A stretch of DNA of 64,000 nt, taken from positions 718,818-782,817 of the forward strand of contig NZ_JAGHKQ010000001.1 of the NCBI RefSeq assembly GCF_017742235.1, in the 5' to 3' direction. The notes under the pieces were generated by a model. It had not been told where the DNA came from. It saw only the letters and a program-made list of their open reading frames with translations, and did no database searches. The stretch is from Bacillus sp. 165 (lineage in GTDB: Bacteria; Bacillota; Bacilli; Bacillales; Bacillaceae_G). Below are positions 9,074 to 17,826 of this stretch, one piece after another. Positions within the stretch are counted from its first letter, which is position 1. Every line of letters starts with the position of its first letter. The position numbers and the translations under genes are program-made.

Positions 9074-9550
9074 TTCTCTTCATCCCTTCTTGTTCAATTT
9101 ATCTATATCCATTTCATTACTATGTACTCTCGACATGCTCTATTGACATTACGCCAATAGAGTACAAGGTAAAGAAATTAATACCAGTACATAAACTGTG
9201 TATCACTGGTGAAAACTGGAGTAAGTATCTGATGTTATATCTCCTATTGTAAATACCAACAGCTATAAATCACCTGATTGGCTGAATTTATTGCGCATAG
9301 ACAAGAATTGATTTCATTTCTATACAGTTAAAGACAAGCACCTTGTTTTAGCGCAGTTTATTCTTTCGCTTGAAAATAATTTTTTACAAAATTCTGCATT
9401 TTTCAACTCTATAGAATTTAGTATACAATTAATCCAAAAATATAAATAATATATTTCACTTATGGTTATATAAGTGAAAAGTATGGAAAAGGGTAGGCTG
9501 AAAAATTGACATTTAAACCGTTGCTACAAGAAATAATACAAACGCTGATA
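9074..9550. other. Intergenic region upstream of the copy-1 subtilase
   Basis: No gene is visible. On the promoter side of the protease there is an inverted repeat CTCTATTG-N9-CAATAGAG (9138-9162), 65-90 nt before the start codon, a likely operator. A second hairpin (9455-9463 with 9470-9478) follows the copy-2 terminator. Neither occurs upstream of the copy-2 protease, so the two copies may be controlled differently. Confidence 0.5.
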
Positions 9551-9581
9551 AAAAACAGGCGAACAAAGTCCGCCTGTTTTT
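9551..9581 (-). terminator. Terminator of the second protease/calY unit
   Basis: A perfect 11-bp AAAAACAGGCG/CGCCTGTTTTT stem with a 9-nt loop lies 11 nt after the calY copy-2 stop. It is the counterpart of the hairpin at 4090-4122. Confidence 0.9.
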
Positions 9582-9592
9582 CTGCCATTCTC

Positions 9593-10315
9593 TTATTTGC
9601 TTTTTGCACCCTCGTCTGCTTGCTTCGCAGTCACTGTAAAGTTCATTTTATATTTCGCGCCTTGATATTCATTTCCCGCATGCTCATCTAGTTTAAATGC
9701 AAATTGAATATCGATATATTGATTTGGGTTCAGCTTCCAGAATTTATTCGTTTTTCCGGCTTCGGCTCCGTCACCTAACAAATCTATTTTTTCATTCATC
9801 GCACGTGCTTGGACAGCGCTTGGCTCTACAAAGCCGGATACAAGTTCCACACCGTCACCTAGATTAATAGAATCTCCTGCTGCAAGAGTACGTGTCACTT
9901 CATTTGTTGTTCCTTTAAATAATTGCTGAAGCTTGTATTGAGACGCTTTTAATACTTCTTCTGTTGGCTTTACCGTGTATTTCAGCGCTACGTACCCTAC
10001 TTTGTATGCGTCTAATGATGCATCCTTATTGATTGTTTGCTGCAGTGTTGCTTCTAACAAGGCATCCACATTTCCCGTATTGTCAATCGTTAACCAATTC
10101 CCCCACACCAGTTGGGAAGGAGCGAATTTTTTCGCAGATAACACTTCACCAAGATTCTCTTCTCCATTGTTCAATTGAAGAACCGCATTAGTCACATCTC
10201 CCGTTGCTGTCACAGTGGAAGTAAACCAAGAGTATGTTCCATAGCTCGCTGCCGCAGTCATTACACCTGCTAATGTTGTCCCTACTAACACCTTTTTCAT
10301 TTTCGTAATATTCAT
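9593..10315 (-). CDS. calY: CalY/TasA family matrix protein (camelysin-like), copy 2
   Basis: This 240-residue protein has the same layout as copy 1: a SipW-type signal peptide (VMTAAASYGTYSWFTS) and the TasA/camelysin fold. Residues 1 to about 108 differ from copy 1 at only a few positions (such as T20A, V23A and I109V); more changes fall after residue 118 (KASQYKLQQLF against ADSQEKLQKLL). A role in biofilm fibres or surface proteolysis follows from the family. It is second in its unit, 115 nt after the protease stop. Carrying paralogues is familiar from B. cereus (calY and tasA), but there they sit with sipW. Confidence 0.9.
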   Translation of the reverse strand: MNITKMKKVLVGTTLAGVMTAAASYGTYSWFTSTVTATGDVTNAVLQLNNGEENLGEVLSAKKFAPSQLVWGNWLTIDNTGNVDALLEATLQQTINKDASLDAYKVGYVALKYTVKPTEEVLKASQYKLQQLFKGTTNEVTRTLAAGDSINLGDGVELVSGFVEPSAVQARAMNEKIDLLGDGAEAGKTNKFWKLNPNQYIDIQFAFKLDEHAGNEYQGAKYKMNFTVTAKQADEGAKSK

Positions 10316-10385
10316 GTCCTTATTTCCTGCTTTCTATCTATATATTTTTGTTTATATAAATATTAAAACATTCGTACGAAGGAGA

Positions 10386-10411
10386 ATGGGCCAAATATAC
10401 ATTCAGCCCAT
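10386..10411 (-). other. Conserved intercistronic hairpin between subtilase and calY, copy 2
   Basis: ATGGGC (10386-10391) pairs with GCCCAT (10406-10411); a TTCGTACGAA palindrome lies beside it, as in copy 1. Both the stem and the palindrome have been kept while the loop changed, which favours a function. Confidence 0.5.
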
Positions 10412-10430
10412 CGCCATCCTTGCCGTTTTA

Positions 10431-13400
10431 TTAATTCAGTCCCAAATCTTTCTTGATAGACTCAATCGTTTTTCCATTCTTTTCTGTTTGTGGAGTCGGT
10501 GTCTCTATAACAAACGGATTTTCTGTTAAATAATACTTCTCTAGTAAACTAAAGTCTTTCGCATCTGTTGTTCCGTCAAAGTTAATATCTGTCGCACGAT
10601 TATTCGTACCCCAATTGTCTTGAAGCAGAATTGCATCCAAGATATCGATTGTATTATCTTTGTTAATGTCACCCGGTTTGGCACCGACTGTCGGATAGGT
10701 AATCCATTCTCCGATATCAATTCCGCGCTCCGTACGGCCAATCTCCATCGGTGTATATGTTGTGTAATGTCCAGGAATATCCATGATCACCGTATATCTT
10801 TGCACTGCTGCCGGCAATCCTGTAAAGTTTACATTTCCACCTTTTTCGATCACTCCATCATAGATCACACCATTTTCATCTTGCAGCTTCATTGTTGCTC
10901 CTACTTGAGTGTAATCAATGCTGTAGTTAAAAGAACCTGATGCAGTATATAACCCTACACCATTTAGTTTTGCTGTTGCTTTAGAGTAAATCGGATACAT
11001 TGGCATTACTCCCATAATCGTTGATACCCGATTTCCGCTTTCATTATTGACCTGCATTGTAGTAACACTACTAAAGACGTTCGAATATACGTTTAAGAAT
11101 TCATTGGCATTTGTATCCACTTCAACATCGAATAGCGCCACATCACCAGCAACTCCTTCATCTGGAATGTTGATGTTTACTGTCGTTGCTAAGCTTGTCG
11201 TACCCGTTGTCGTTGTTGTCAGTTCGGAGCCTTCTGGTAAACCTTGTCCTTTTTTGAATTCAACACTGTCCACATATTTGCTTTGATAGTACATTTTTAA
11301 AGAAAGCGTGTTAGCTTGTCGTAAATTATGTGCGTAGAATGTATACGTTACTTTATCCCCAAATTTGATCGCATCTTTATTTGGTTTTGCATACACATAG
11401 GACGCACCCGGCTTTGTATAATATACTACTTTTGGTACAGACGCATTTCCAGCAAAATCTGCCCCTACATACTGCATTGTATTAATGTTACTATACAGTT
11501 TAATTTCCTTACTAAACTTTCCATTCTCATCTACATCTATAGAGAGTGATGGGTAACCTGGACCATAAAACACTTTATTATTCTTCTGAGATAAAGGAAT
11601 GCCTGCTGCTTGTGTTTGATTGATTTCAGGATCCAATAGCGTTCCGGAAACAGTTACCGTGTCTTGACCTTCTGCCAATTCTACAAATGGAAGATCTCCT
11701 TTTGGCATTGCATTTGTATCATCAAACATGATTGTTGGTCCATTGTTATCAATACTTACTTTTGATGTTTTAACAAACTGCTTTCCTGCTCTATTGGTTC
11801 CAATCATTTTAATGTCATAGATTCCATCTGGTGCCTTTTCAGAAACGTATCCGAGTGGTTTTTTCTCATTTCCTGTGAACGGATAGTATCTGCCGTAAAA
11901 TAAGTCTTCTATATAATAATACGTATCAGGAGCTGCACCTGTCGCATTAACAGTAGCAATCAATCCTAGATCTTTGTTCGTTTTCGGATCGACTAATATC
12001 CAGTCTAATGTTTCCATCGGTGAGTTTAGTATAAAGTCTAAATCCGTATCCTTTCTGCTGAATGGATTGATTACACGATTCGTTGAAATACTCTTTGTAT
12101 ACACATCAAAGTAACCCAACCCTTCTTCCACCACCTTTACTCCAAATGGAATGCGGTAGCTTTCTTTCGGATTGTTTCTCTCTTGAATATTGATATATCC
12201 TTCATAGATGCCTTTTTGAGCTGTTTTTGGAATCACTAGAAATGCAGAGAGTTGTTCTGTACTGTTCTTCTTCACTTTAAGTGTATTTGGCACTTGTACC
12301 ATTACACCATTTTTCTTCGCATCTAACGACCCTCGTGCACCTACATTGTATTCTACAGACAGTTCATACTTTTTGTTTTCTTTCCCGCTATTGGCAAATG
12401 ATAGTTTCGTAGTTTTTGTATAATTCTTATCTGCCCCCATAGGAACGAAACCATAGCTGATACCGCCTGTTTGTTCTGCAATCATTTTTTCCTCGCCATT
12501 CTCAATATAAGGCGTCTCATCTTGTACACTAATAATCATATCAGAATGGATGGCTTGCATTGGATCGACTCTACCTGCCCCCACTTCAAATACGCTGTAC
12601 GGGTTCTTTAATGGATCCGCTGTATTCATCAGCACAGACTTTACATCGCCCGGCGTATACTCTGGATGAGCCTGTAATAATAATGCCGCAATACCCGCTA
12701 CATGCGGAGTTGCCATGGATGTACCTGACATTCTTAAATATGCGGAGGAATAATCAGAAGTATCCTCTTTGTTTCCGATATAAGAAGGGACTGTCGATAA
12801 AATATCTACCCCCGGTGCTGTGACTTCCGGCTTAATATCGTATAATGTACCGGATGGTCCTCTAGAGCTAAAGCTCGCCAATTCATCGCTAGGAAGTTCC
12901 TTTTCGCCTGTCGCTCCAAATGTAACCGTTGGTACACCATTTGCAAACAAATCTTTAACCGCTAGTCCATCTTTATTAGTCATGGAGAATGTCGCAATAT
13001 TATCATTGCTTTCTCCTAGGAAATACGGAATATGCCCTTCATCAGCATTAATGTTGTAGATAACAACACCCACTGCACCATGCGCTTTTGCATACTGCAT
13101 TTTTTCGATTAGAGCATACGTGCCGCGCTCGATAAATGCGATTTTGCCATTGATATCTTTTCCTGTGTAATCGTTTGGTCCGCCGAGACCTACATCCACC
13201 ATATCATACGTTTGTCCAGATAAGCCGCCAAAATCATCTGTCCATTTCTTCGTCATCAATTGCATCGTTGCACTAACCTTACCGCTGCCAGCTGCAAATT
13301 GACTCTCATAGGTTGTGATTGTACTAGGGACAGAACTCGCACCGACTGTTAATGCAAGGGCTGCAGCTCCTGGAGATCCTAATGTGTACATATCACTTCC

Positions 13401-14531
13401 GGAGTTGCCGGCTGCAACTACAGCAGTTACGCCGCTTAATACTGCATTATCTACAGCTAAGCTGGTAGCATATAACGGATTATTGGTAGAAGCGCCTAAC
13501 GACAAGTTAATCACATCCATACCATCCGCAACCGCTTTGTCGATACCAGCAAGTATCCCCGTAGTCGCCCCACTACCGTATGGTCCTAGTACACGATATA
13601 CATATAAATCCGCTTCTGGCGCAACGCCGTTTACTTTATAGTCCGAATTATTTTCTGCTCGTCCCGCAATCGTACCAGAAACGTGTGTACCATGGTCAGT
13701 ATAATACGTACTGCCATTCGAAGTTTCTGGTCTATTAGATTTTTTCCAGTCAGCATAGGTCGTTTCCATCGGATCGTTATCGTTATCTACAAAGTCATAC
13801 CCGCCTTTATAGGCATGTTTAAGATCCGGATGATTATAATCAATCCCTGTGTCAAGGACGCCAACCTTGACACCTTTTCCTGTAAATCCTTCGTCATGCA
13901 GTTTATCAAGATTTAAAAACGGGATACTATCTACCTTTGTTTGCTCCTTCGCATCCTCTGCTTGAGCAGGCGGTTCTACTTGTACCTTGTAATCACTGTA
14001 GACAGCTTTTACTACATCAGAATCTAGTAATGTATTAATTTGGTTTGCTGGCAGTGTTAACGCAACACCATTCAAGGAATTTTTATACGTATATTTAATT
14101 TGATAGGAATCTTTTCCTGATTTAGTTTTCCCTAGCTTTTCCTGCAGATCTTTTTTGAACTTGGTATGGGATTTCTCTACATTCTCTTTCGCTTGTGCAA
14201 GAGACAGCGTTTCTCCTTTGGCAGCTTTAGCAATTTGCGCTGCTTTTGCAGGAAGGTCTTTGAACTCAACGATAACCGTTACCTCTTTATCACTTGTTAA
14301 ATCGACATCCCGTGATAATTGTAATCCTGTTTTCAATTCTCGATTCTCTAATTTTTGCAATGCTTCGCGCTTTTCTGGCGTTAGTTTTGCTAATACGCTC
14401 TCTGCCGTTGTATTGGTCTGTGCATGTGCAACAGGGGTATAGTTTATATTTGCAGCAGGTCCAATCAGAAGGCCTGCGCTTAATGCTACAACTGCAACTT
14501 GTTTCGCCGCATTTCTTTTATTTTTAGTCAA
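10431..14531 (-). CDS. Large secreted subtilisin-family (S8) protease with C-terminal dockerin-like repeats, copy 2
   Basis: This 1366-residue protein is collinear with copy 1. The signal peptide ends near AHA (residue 37), the I9 propeptide follows, and the catalytic residues are Asp227, His280 and Ser605 (GTSMATPHVAG). The protease-associated insert, cohesin-like region and two dockerin-type calcium loops (GDINKDNTIDILD, DINFDGTTDAKD) are all present. The catalytic core is most conserved. Clusters of change lie in the loop after Asp227 (KKSNRPETSNGS against KKTTKTEFYNGS), around residues 405-455 and in the cohesin-like region, suggesting different substrate or partner preference. It is the first gene of its unit. 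Confidence 0.9.
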   Translation of the reverse strand: MTKNKRNAAKQVAVVALSAGLLIGPAANINYTPVAHAQTNTTAESVLAKLTPEKREALQKLENRELKTGLQLSRDVDLTSDKEVTVIVEFKDLPAKAAQIAKAAKGETLSLAQAKENVEKSHTKFKKDLQEKLGKTKSGKDSYQIKYTYKNSLNGVALTLPANQINTLLDSDVVKAVYSDYKVQVEPPAQAEDAKEQTKVDSIPFLNLDKLHDEGFTGKGVKVGVLDTGIDYNHPDLKHAYKGGYDFVDNDNDPMETTYADWKKSNRPETSNGSTYYTDHGTHVSGTIAGRAENNSDYKVNGVAPEADLYVYRVLGPYGSGATTGILAGIDKAVADGMDVINLSLGASTNNPLYATSLAVDNAVLSGVTAVVAAGNSGSDMYTLGSPGAAALALTVGASSVPSTITTYESQFAAGSGKVSATMQLMTKKWTDDFGGLSGQTYDMVDVGLGGPNDYTGKDINGKIAFIERGTYALIEKMQYAKAHGAVGVVIYNINADEGHIPYFLGESNDNIATFSMTNKDGLAVKDLFANGVPTVTFGATGEKELPSDELASFSSRGPSGTLYDIKPEVTAPGVDILSTVPSYIGNKEDTSDYSSAYLRMSGTSMATPHVAGIAALLLQAHPEYTPGDVKSVLMNTADPLKNPYSVFEVGAGRVDPMQAIHSDMIISVQDETPYIENGEEKMIAEQTGGISYGFVPMGADKNYTKTTKLSFANSGKENKKYELSVEYNVGARGSLDAKKNGVMVQVPNTLKVKKNSTEQLSAFLVIPKTAQKGIYEGYINIQERNNPKESYRIPFGVKVVEEGLGYFDVYTKSISTNRVINPFSRKDTDLDFILNSPMETLDWILVDPKTNKDLGLIATVNATGAAPDTYYYIEDLFYGRYYPFTGNEKKPLGYVSEKAPDGIYDIKMIGTNRAGKQFVKTSKVSIDNNGPTIMFDDTNAMPKGDLPFVELAEGQDTVTVSGTLLDPEINQTQAAGIPLSQKNNKVFYGPGYPSLSIDVDENGKFSKEIKLYSNINTMQYVGADFAGNASVPKVVYYTKPGASYVYAKPNKDAIKFGDKVTYTFYAHNLRQANTLSLKMYYQSKYVDSVEFKKGQGLPEGSELTTTTTGTTSLATTVNINIPDEGVAGDVALFDVEVDTNANEFLNVYSNVFSSVTTMQVNNESGNRVSTIMGVMPMYPIYSKATAKLNGVGLYTASGSFNYSIDYTQVGATMKLQDENGVIYDGVIEKGGNVNFTGLPAAVQRYTVIMDIPGHYTTYTPMEIGRTERGIDIGEWITYPTVGAKPGDINKDNTIDILDAILLQDNWGTNNRATDINFDGTTDAKDFSLLEKYYLTENPFVIETPTPQTEKNGKTIESIKKDLGLN

Positions 14532-15147
14532 ATCCTCTCACCCTTCCTCATGATTCGAAAATATCTTTCTCTTTAATTCTACAATTATTTCAACTAACTA
14601 CAATTGGGAAAATTCTTCGGATTTCATTCAAATAAATCATATTTTATCTATTTTAAATATAAGAAATCCTTATGTATTGCGACTATAACCTCAAAAAACT
14701 TGGGAAAATTTATTGTTTTTTAGATTTTTCAGATTAATAAATAAAAAATTTAATGCTTATCATTGAATTTCTTTCATATTATAAAAAGCGTATCCATACG
14801 GACACACTTTTGTATTAAACAACTCGTTTTTCATTTTCAATTCAGTATTTTTATATTTTTAATCATCCACTAATGAATGCGACTTCAAAGTAAATTATCA
14901 ACTTGTAAGCACCTAATTTTAGAGCAGTGCCATTTCTTCAATTCCTATAGATATAGAAAAGCCTTTAGCTATTAGCTGAAGGCTTTCAATATGAATAAAA
15001 TTTTTGTAAATATATAGGAAATGTTTCTATAGATTATTATGAAACAAATAACGTAATAAATGCTTACTGAATTTTCACTTTTCCTGCAAAAGCAGAGTAT
15101 TGGGAAGTCTCCTCTTTTACTTTTCCATAAGTAAAAACTATCAATCT
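14532..15147. other. Intergenic region upstream of the copy-2 subtilase
   Basis: A very AT-rich stretch with no gene. It should contain the promoter of the copy-2 protease near its left end, which I cannot place. A hairpin (14956-14970 with 14974-14987, GCCTT/AAGGC core) followed by TTTTCT on the minus strand is a probable terminator of the small gene at 15148-15321, listed separately. Confidence 0.5.
14953..14987 (-). terminator. Probable terminator of the small membrane-protein gene
   Basis: A stem of AAAGCCTT with AAGGCTTT, extended by AGCT pairs, ends in a short T-run on the minus strand about 160 nt after the stop at 15148. It may also work in the plus direction. Confidence 0.55.
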
Positions 15148-15321
15148 TTAAAATGGAGGGTGATTATCGTATCTCCTAGTCTCTAATCTCTTAGTTTTTT
15201 CATTTATTTCTTGATTGGTTGACCGATTAGGCAAGATACTTTTATATTTCTTGTGTATCCAAAAACATACTACCATGTGTATAATACAGATTCCCCAGAA
15301 AATATATCCAAAAATAGTCAT
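15148..15321 (-). CDS. Small single-pass membrane protein, unknown
   Basis: A 57-residue protein begins MTIFGYIFWGICIIHMVVCF, one hydrophobic helix, followed by a basic and charged tail (HKKYKSILPNRSTNQEINEKTKR). The start is chosen at 15321 because GAGGGGG lies 6 nt before that ATG; a longer frame starting at 15342 lacks a ribosome site. I do not recognise the family. The good ribosome site and downstream hairpin support a real gene. Confidence 0.55.
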   Translation of the reverse strand: MTIFGYIFWGICIIHMVVCFWIHKKYKSILPNRSTNQEINEKTKRLETRRYDNHPPF

Positions 15322-15555
15322 ATAATTCCCCCTCGGCTTCATTATATGTGCTATTTACTCAACATAATGCATGTTAAAGGACTGTATTTTGGAGGATATG
15401 AGTGTACGTTTCACATTCAATCAAATACGGCTGAATATAATATGAACATGTCATCAACAGCATAAGAACAGACCTATGCACTAAAGTAGCATTTTTCATA
15501 CCTATTCTTAGCTATCAATGTCTCCTAGTCTCACTTCAAACTCTTTAAGGTATAG

Positions 15556-16791
15556 CTAAAATTGAACCCCTTGATTTGTAAGAATATCATCGGCGATAAT
15601 TGCAATGCCGTTCACCTTCGTCCCTGATTTTACTCTAGGTTGAATAGATGGATTTAACGGATAGGATTTATTTGTATACTTCATCTTTGCATAAAAAGGC
15701 TTGATTCCCCCTCCTGAAACATACATGATTATATCGTGAAATCCATTTGTTTTATGATCACTAATAATAATGGGATTACGAACAAGCGTAAATTCCGAGA
15801 TCAATTGATAATCTTCACCAACCGTTTTAAAAATAGCTGCACTGCATCCGCCAGTCCCGCAAACTAAAGGTCCCACAAGATACACAAAAACTTCAGGCGC
15901 ACCATCTCCATCAAGGTCAATCCGATTATAATAATACCGTATCTTATCGACCCCTTTCTGTAATCCATACATCTTGGCAAAAGCCTTCTCCAGTTGTACA
16001 TCTTTAACTGTTTCTGAGTACATCTTTTGAACATTCGAGAGATCTATATTATATCTACCCGTTCCCAACAGATTTCCTCTATGCAGCTCTTCATCTGCCA
16101 CTGCTGGAGACTGCTTGCTTGGAACGAACGGATTTCCATCCCAATGAAGAACAGTTTCAAGAAATCTAAAACCATTATCAGGAAAGTGAGCAATCATGCT
16201 TTTCAAGATAGGCTCGTAATCATCCTTTACCTTTTTCAAATAATAAGGATAGGCATCTTTAGCGAAATCTAACCCACCACAACTCCATCGATACACATCG
16301 ATCCTAAACCCTTTTTCTCTATCATGTACCCATAAAGCAATTTCACCTATACCGTCTCTTCCATGTACACCTGGCATATCTTCAATTTCCAGTCTGCTGA
16401 AATGAATTCCCCTAGGAAGAATATGTTGAAATCCATTTGAAGTCCACTGCAAAATATCTAACTCTGAGCAAATCCCATCAATCTGCCATCCAATAATCAA
16501 GCTATTCATTTTTCGATTCATAATAGGCGCTGCCAATAAATCTGTAATGCTGTAGCCGTTTCCTTTCATATTGGCAATAGGATACCATGTGTTATAATGC
16601 TTTTTTAAAATCATTACATACAGTTCGCCTTGATATCTATATACAACCACTAATTCCACAGTATTATCCCCGTCTAAGTCTGCCGATAATACTGCGGGGG
16701 CATAGTTCGCCTTTGGCAATTCTATAAGCTCTGCCATAGGTGGCAGCCAGCTTTTGAGAATAGCAAGATCGTACATTCCTATTTGTTTCAT
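15556..16791 (-). CDS. Unknown protein with two DxDGD calcium-loop (FG-GAP/VCBS-like) motifs
   Basis: This 411-residue protein lacks an obvious signal peptide. Two repeats of the form ADLDGDNTVELVVVYR (about residue 37) and IDLDGDGAPEVFVYLV (about residue 293) look like the calcium loops of FG-GAP or VCBS beta-propeller blades; between them are beta-strand-rich segments. A short cysteine stretch, CGTGGC, follows the second loop. GGAGG lies 5 nt before the ATG at 16791. It is monocistronic and divergent from the two-component system at 17146. Similar unnamed proteins occur in Bacillus; a spore or surface role is only a guess. Confidence 0.7.
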   Translation of the reverse strand: MKQIGMYDLAILKSWLPPMAELIELPKANYAPAVLSADLDGDNTVELVVVYRYQGELYVMILKKHYNTWYPIANMKGNGYSITDLLAAPIMNRKMNSLIIGWQIDGICSELDILQWTSNGFQHILPRGIHFSRLEIEDMPGVHGRDGIGEIALWVHDREKGFRIDVYRWSCGGLDFAKDAYPYYLKKVKDDYEPILKSMIAHFPDNGFRFLETVLHWDGNPFVPSKQSPAVADEELHRGNLLGTGRYNIDLSNVQKMYSETVKDVQLEKAFAKMYGLQKGVDKIRYYYNRIDLDGDGAPEVFVYLVGPLVCGTGGCSAAIFKTVGEDYQLISEFTLVRNPIIISDHKTNGFHDIIMYVSGGGIKPFYAKMKYTNKSYPLNPSIQPRVKSGTKVNGIAIIADDILTNQGVQF

Positions 16792-16967
16792 AAAAACCTC
16801 CCTGGTTTTTATTTTTCAACACAGTATATGCAGACCAATTCTTTACATGCGCTAATAACTCCATACTGTTTCAATTCAAGAGGGATTCAGAAAACTTGAT
16901 GATTGAAACAAAGTATTCCTATCCTATCTAAAAGTACAACCATATCCTTACTTTAAGCCCACTTTTT

Positions 16968-16984
16968 GTTCATATTCAGTTCAT
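16968..16984. promoter_or_regulatory. Direct repeat GTTCAT-N5-GTTCAT, candidate OmpR-type regulator site
   Basis: Two GTTCAT half-sites spaced exactly 11 bp, about one helical turn, lie 162 nt before the response-regulator gene. This is the usual operator architecture for OmpR-family regulators, so autoregulation by the RR at 17146 is plausible. The rest of 16792-17145 is AT-rich and shows no gene. Confidence 0.45.
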
Positions 16985-17145
16985 AAACATACTTTATTCT
17001 TTAAATCAAAGTTAGAACTGAAGGGAGACGAAACAAAAGGAATCAATTATTCAATCAGACAAATTTATGAAATAATATATCTACATCGGTATAATCGTTA
17101 ATTCAATTTTTCAACCCACACTTTAACGAAAAGGAGGGATAATTC

Positions 17146-17826
17146 GTGGCAAATATATTAATTGTAGATGACGATTCACATATTCGAGAACTGATTCGTG
17201 TCTTTCTTTCACAAGAAGGGCTCTCAATAGTTGAAGCAGTTGATGGGAAAGACGCCTTAGCTGCACTAGAGTTAAAAAAAATCGATTTAATCATTCTAGA
17301 TATTATGATGCCGAATATGGATGGATGGACATTTTGTCGTGAGGTACGAACGTATTATTCAGATACGCTCCCAATTTTAATGTTGACTGCAAAAGGTGAA
17401 ACAAGCCAAAAGGTGAAAGGCTTTGATCTTGGAACAGATGATTATATGGTGAAGCCATTTGCTGCTGCTGAATTAGTAGCTCGCGTTAAGGCGCTGCTCA
17501 AACGTGCTCAAATTTCGTTTTCTAATAAAATCGAAATTAGACATGTAGTGATTGATCGAGCCTCTTACAAAGTTTTGGACGGGCATAACGATATAACCTT
17601 ACCGCTCAAAGAATTTGAACTCTTGTTCAAACTTGCCACAAATCAAGGCAAAACTTTTTCAAGAGAACAGCTCATTGAGACTATTTGGGGGTTTGATTAC
17701 GAAGGTGACGAACGAACAGTCGATGTCCACATTAAGCGATTACGTCAGCGTTTTTCAAATCCAACATGCCCGTTTAAAATTACAACCATCCGCGGTCTCG
17801 GCTACCGTCTAGAGGTGATAAAATGA
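17146..17826 (+). CDS. OmpR/PhoB-family response regulator
   Basis: This 226-residue protein has a receiver domain with the acidic pair VDDD (residues 7-10), phospho-acceptor Asp52 (LIILDIMMPNMDGW) and Lys103 (VKPF), followed by a C-terminal winged helix (about 130-224) with EFELLFKLATNQGKTFSRE and the end RTVDVHIKRLRQRF...TTIRGLGYRLE. The start is GTG at 17146 with GGAGGG 9 nt upstream. It overlaps the histidine-kinase start by 4 nt, so the pair is co-translated. The signal and regulon are unknown; targets could include genes with 11-bp direct repeats. Confidence 0.93.
   Translation: MANILIVDDDSHIRELIRVFLSQEGLSIVEAVDGKDALAALELKKIDLIILDIMMPNMDGWTFCREVRTYYSDTLPILMLTAKGETSQKVKGFDLGTDDYMVKPFAAAELVARVKALLKRAQISFSNKIEIRHVVIDRASYKVLDGHNDITLPLKEFELLFKLATNQGKTFSREQLIETIWGFDYEGDERTVDVHIKRLRQRFSNPTCPFKITTIRGLGYRLEVIK

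Larger units (their letters stand above)
9551..14531. repeat. Tandem duplication, copy 2 (subtilase + calY + terminator)
   Basis: This is the direct repeat of 4090-9073 with the same gene order and nearly the same lengths. The proteases remain similar along their whole length, with differences scattered, so the duplication is not very recent apart from the near-identical start of calY. Confidence 0.9.
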
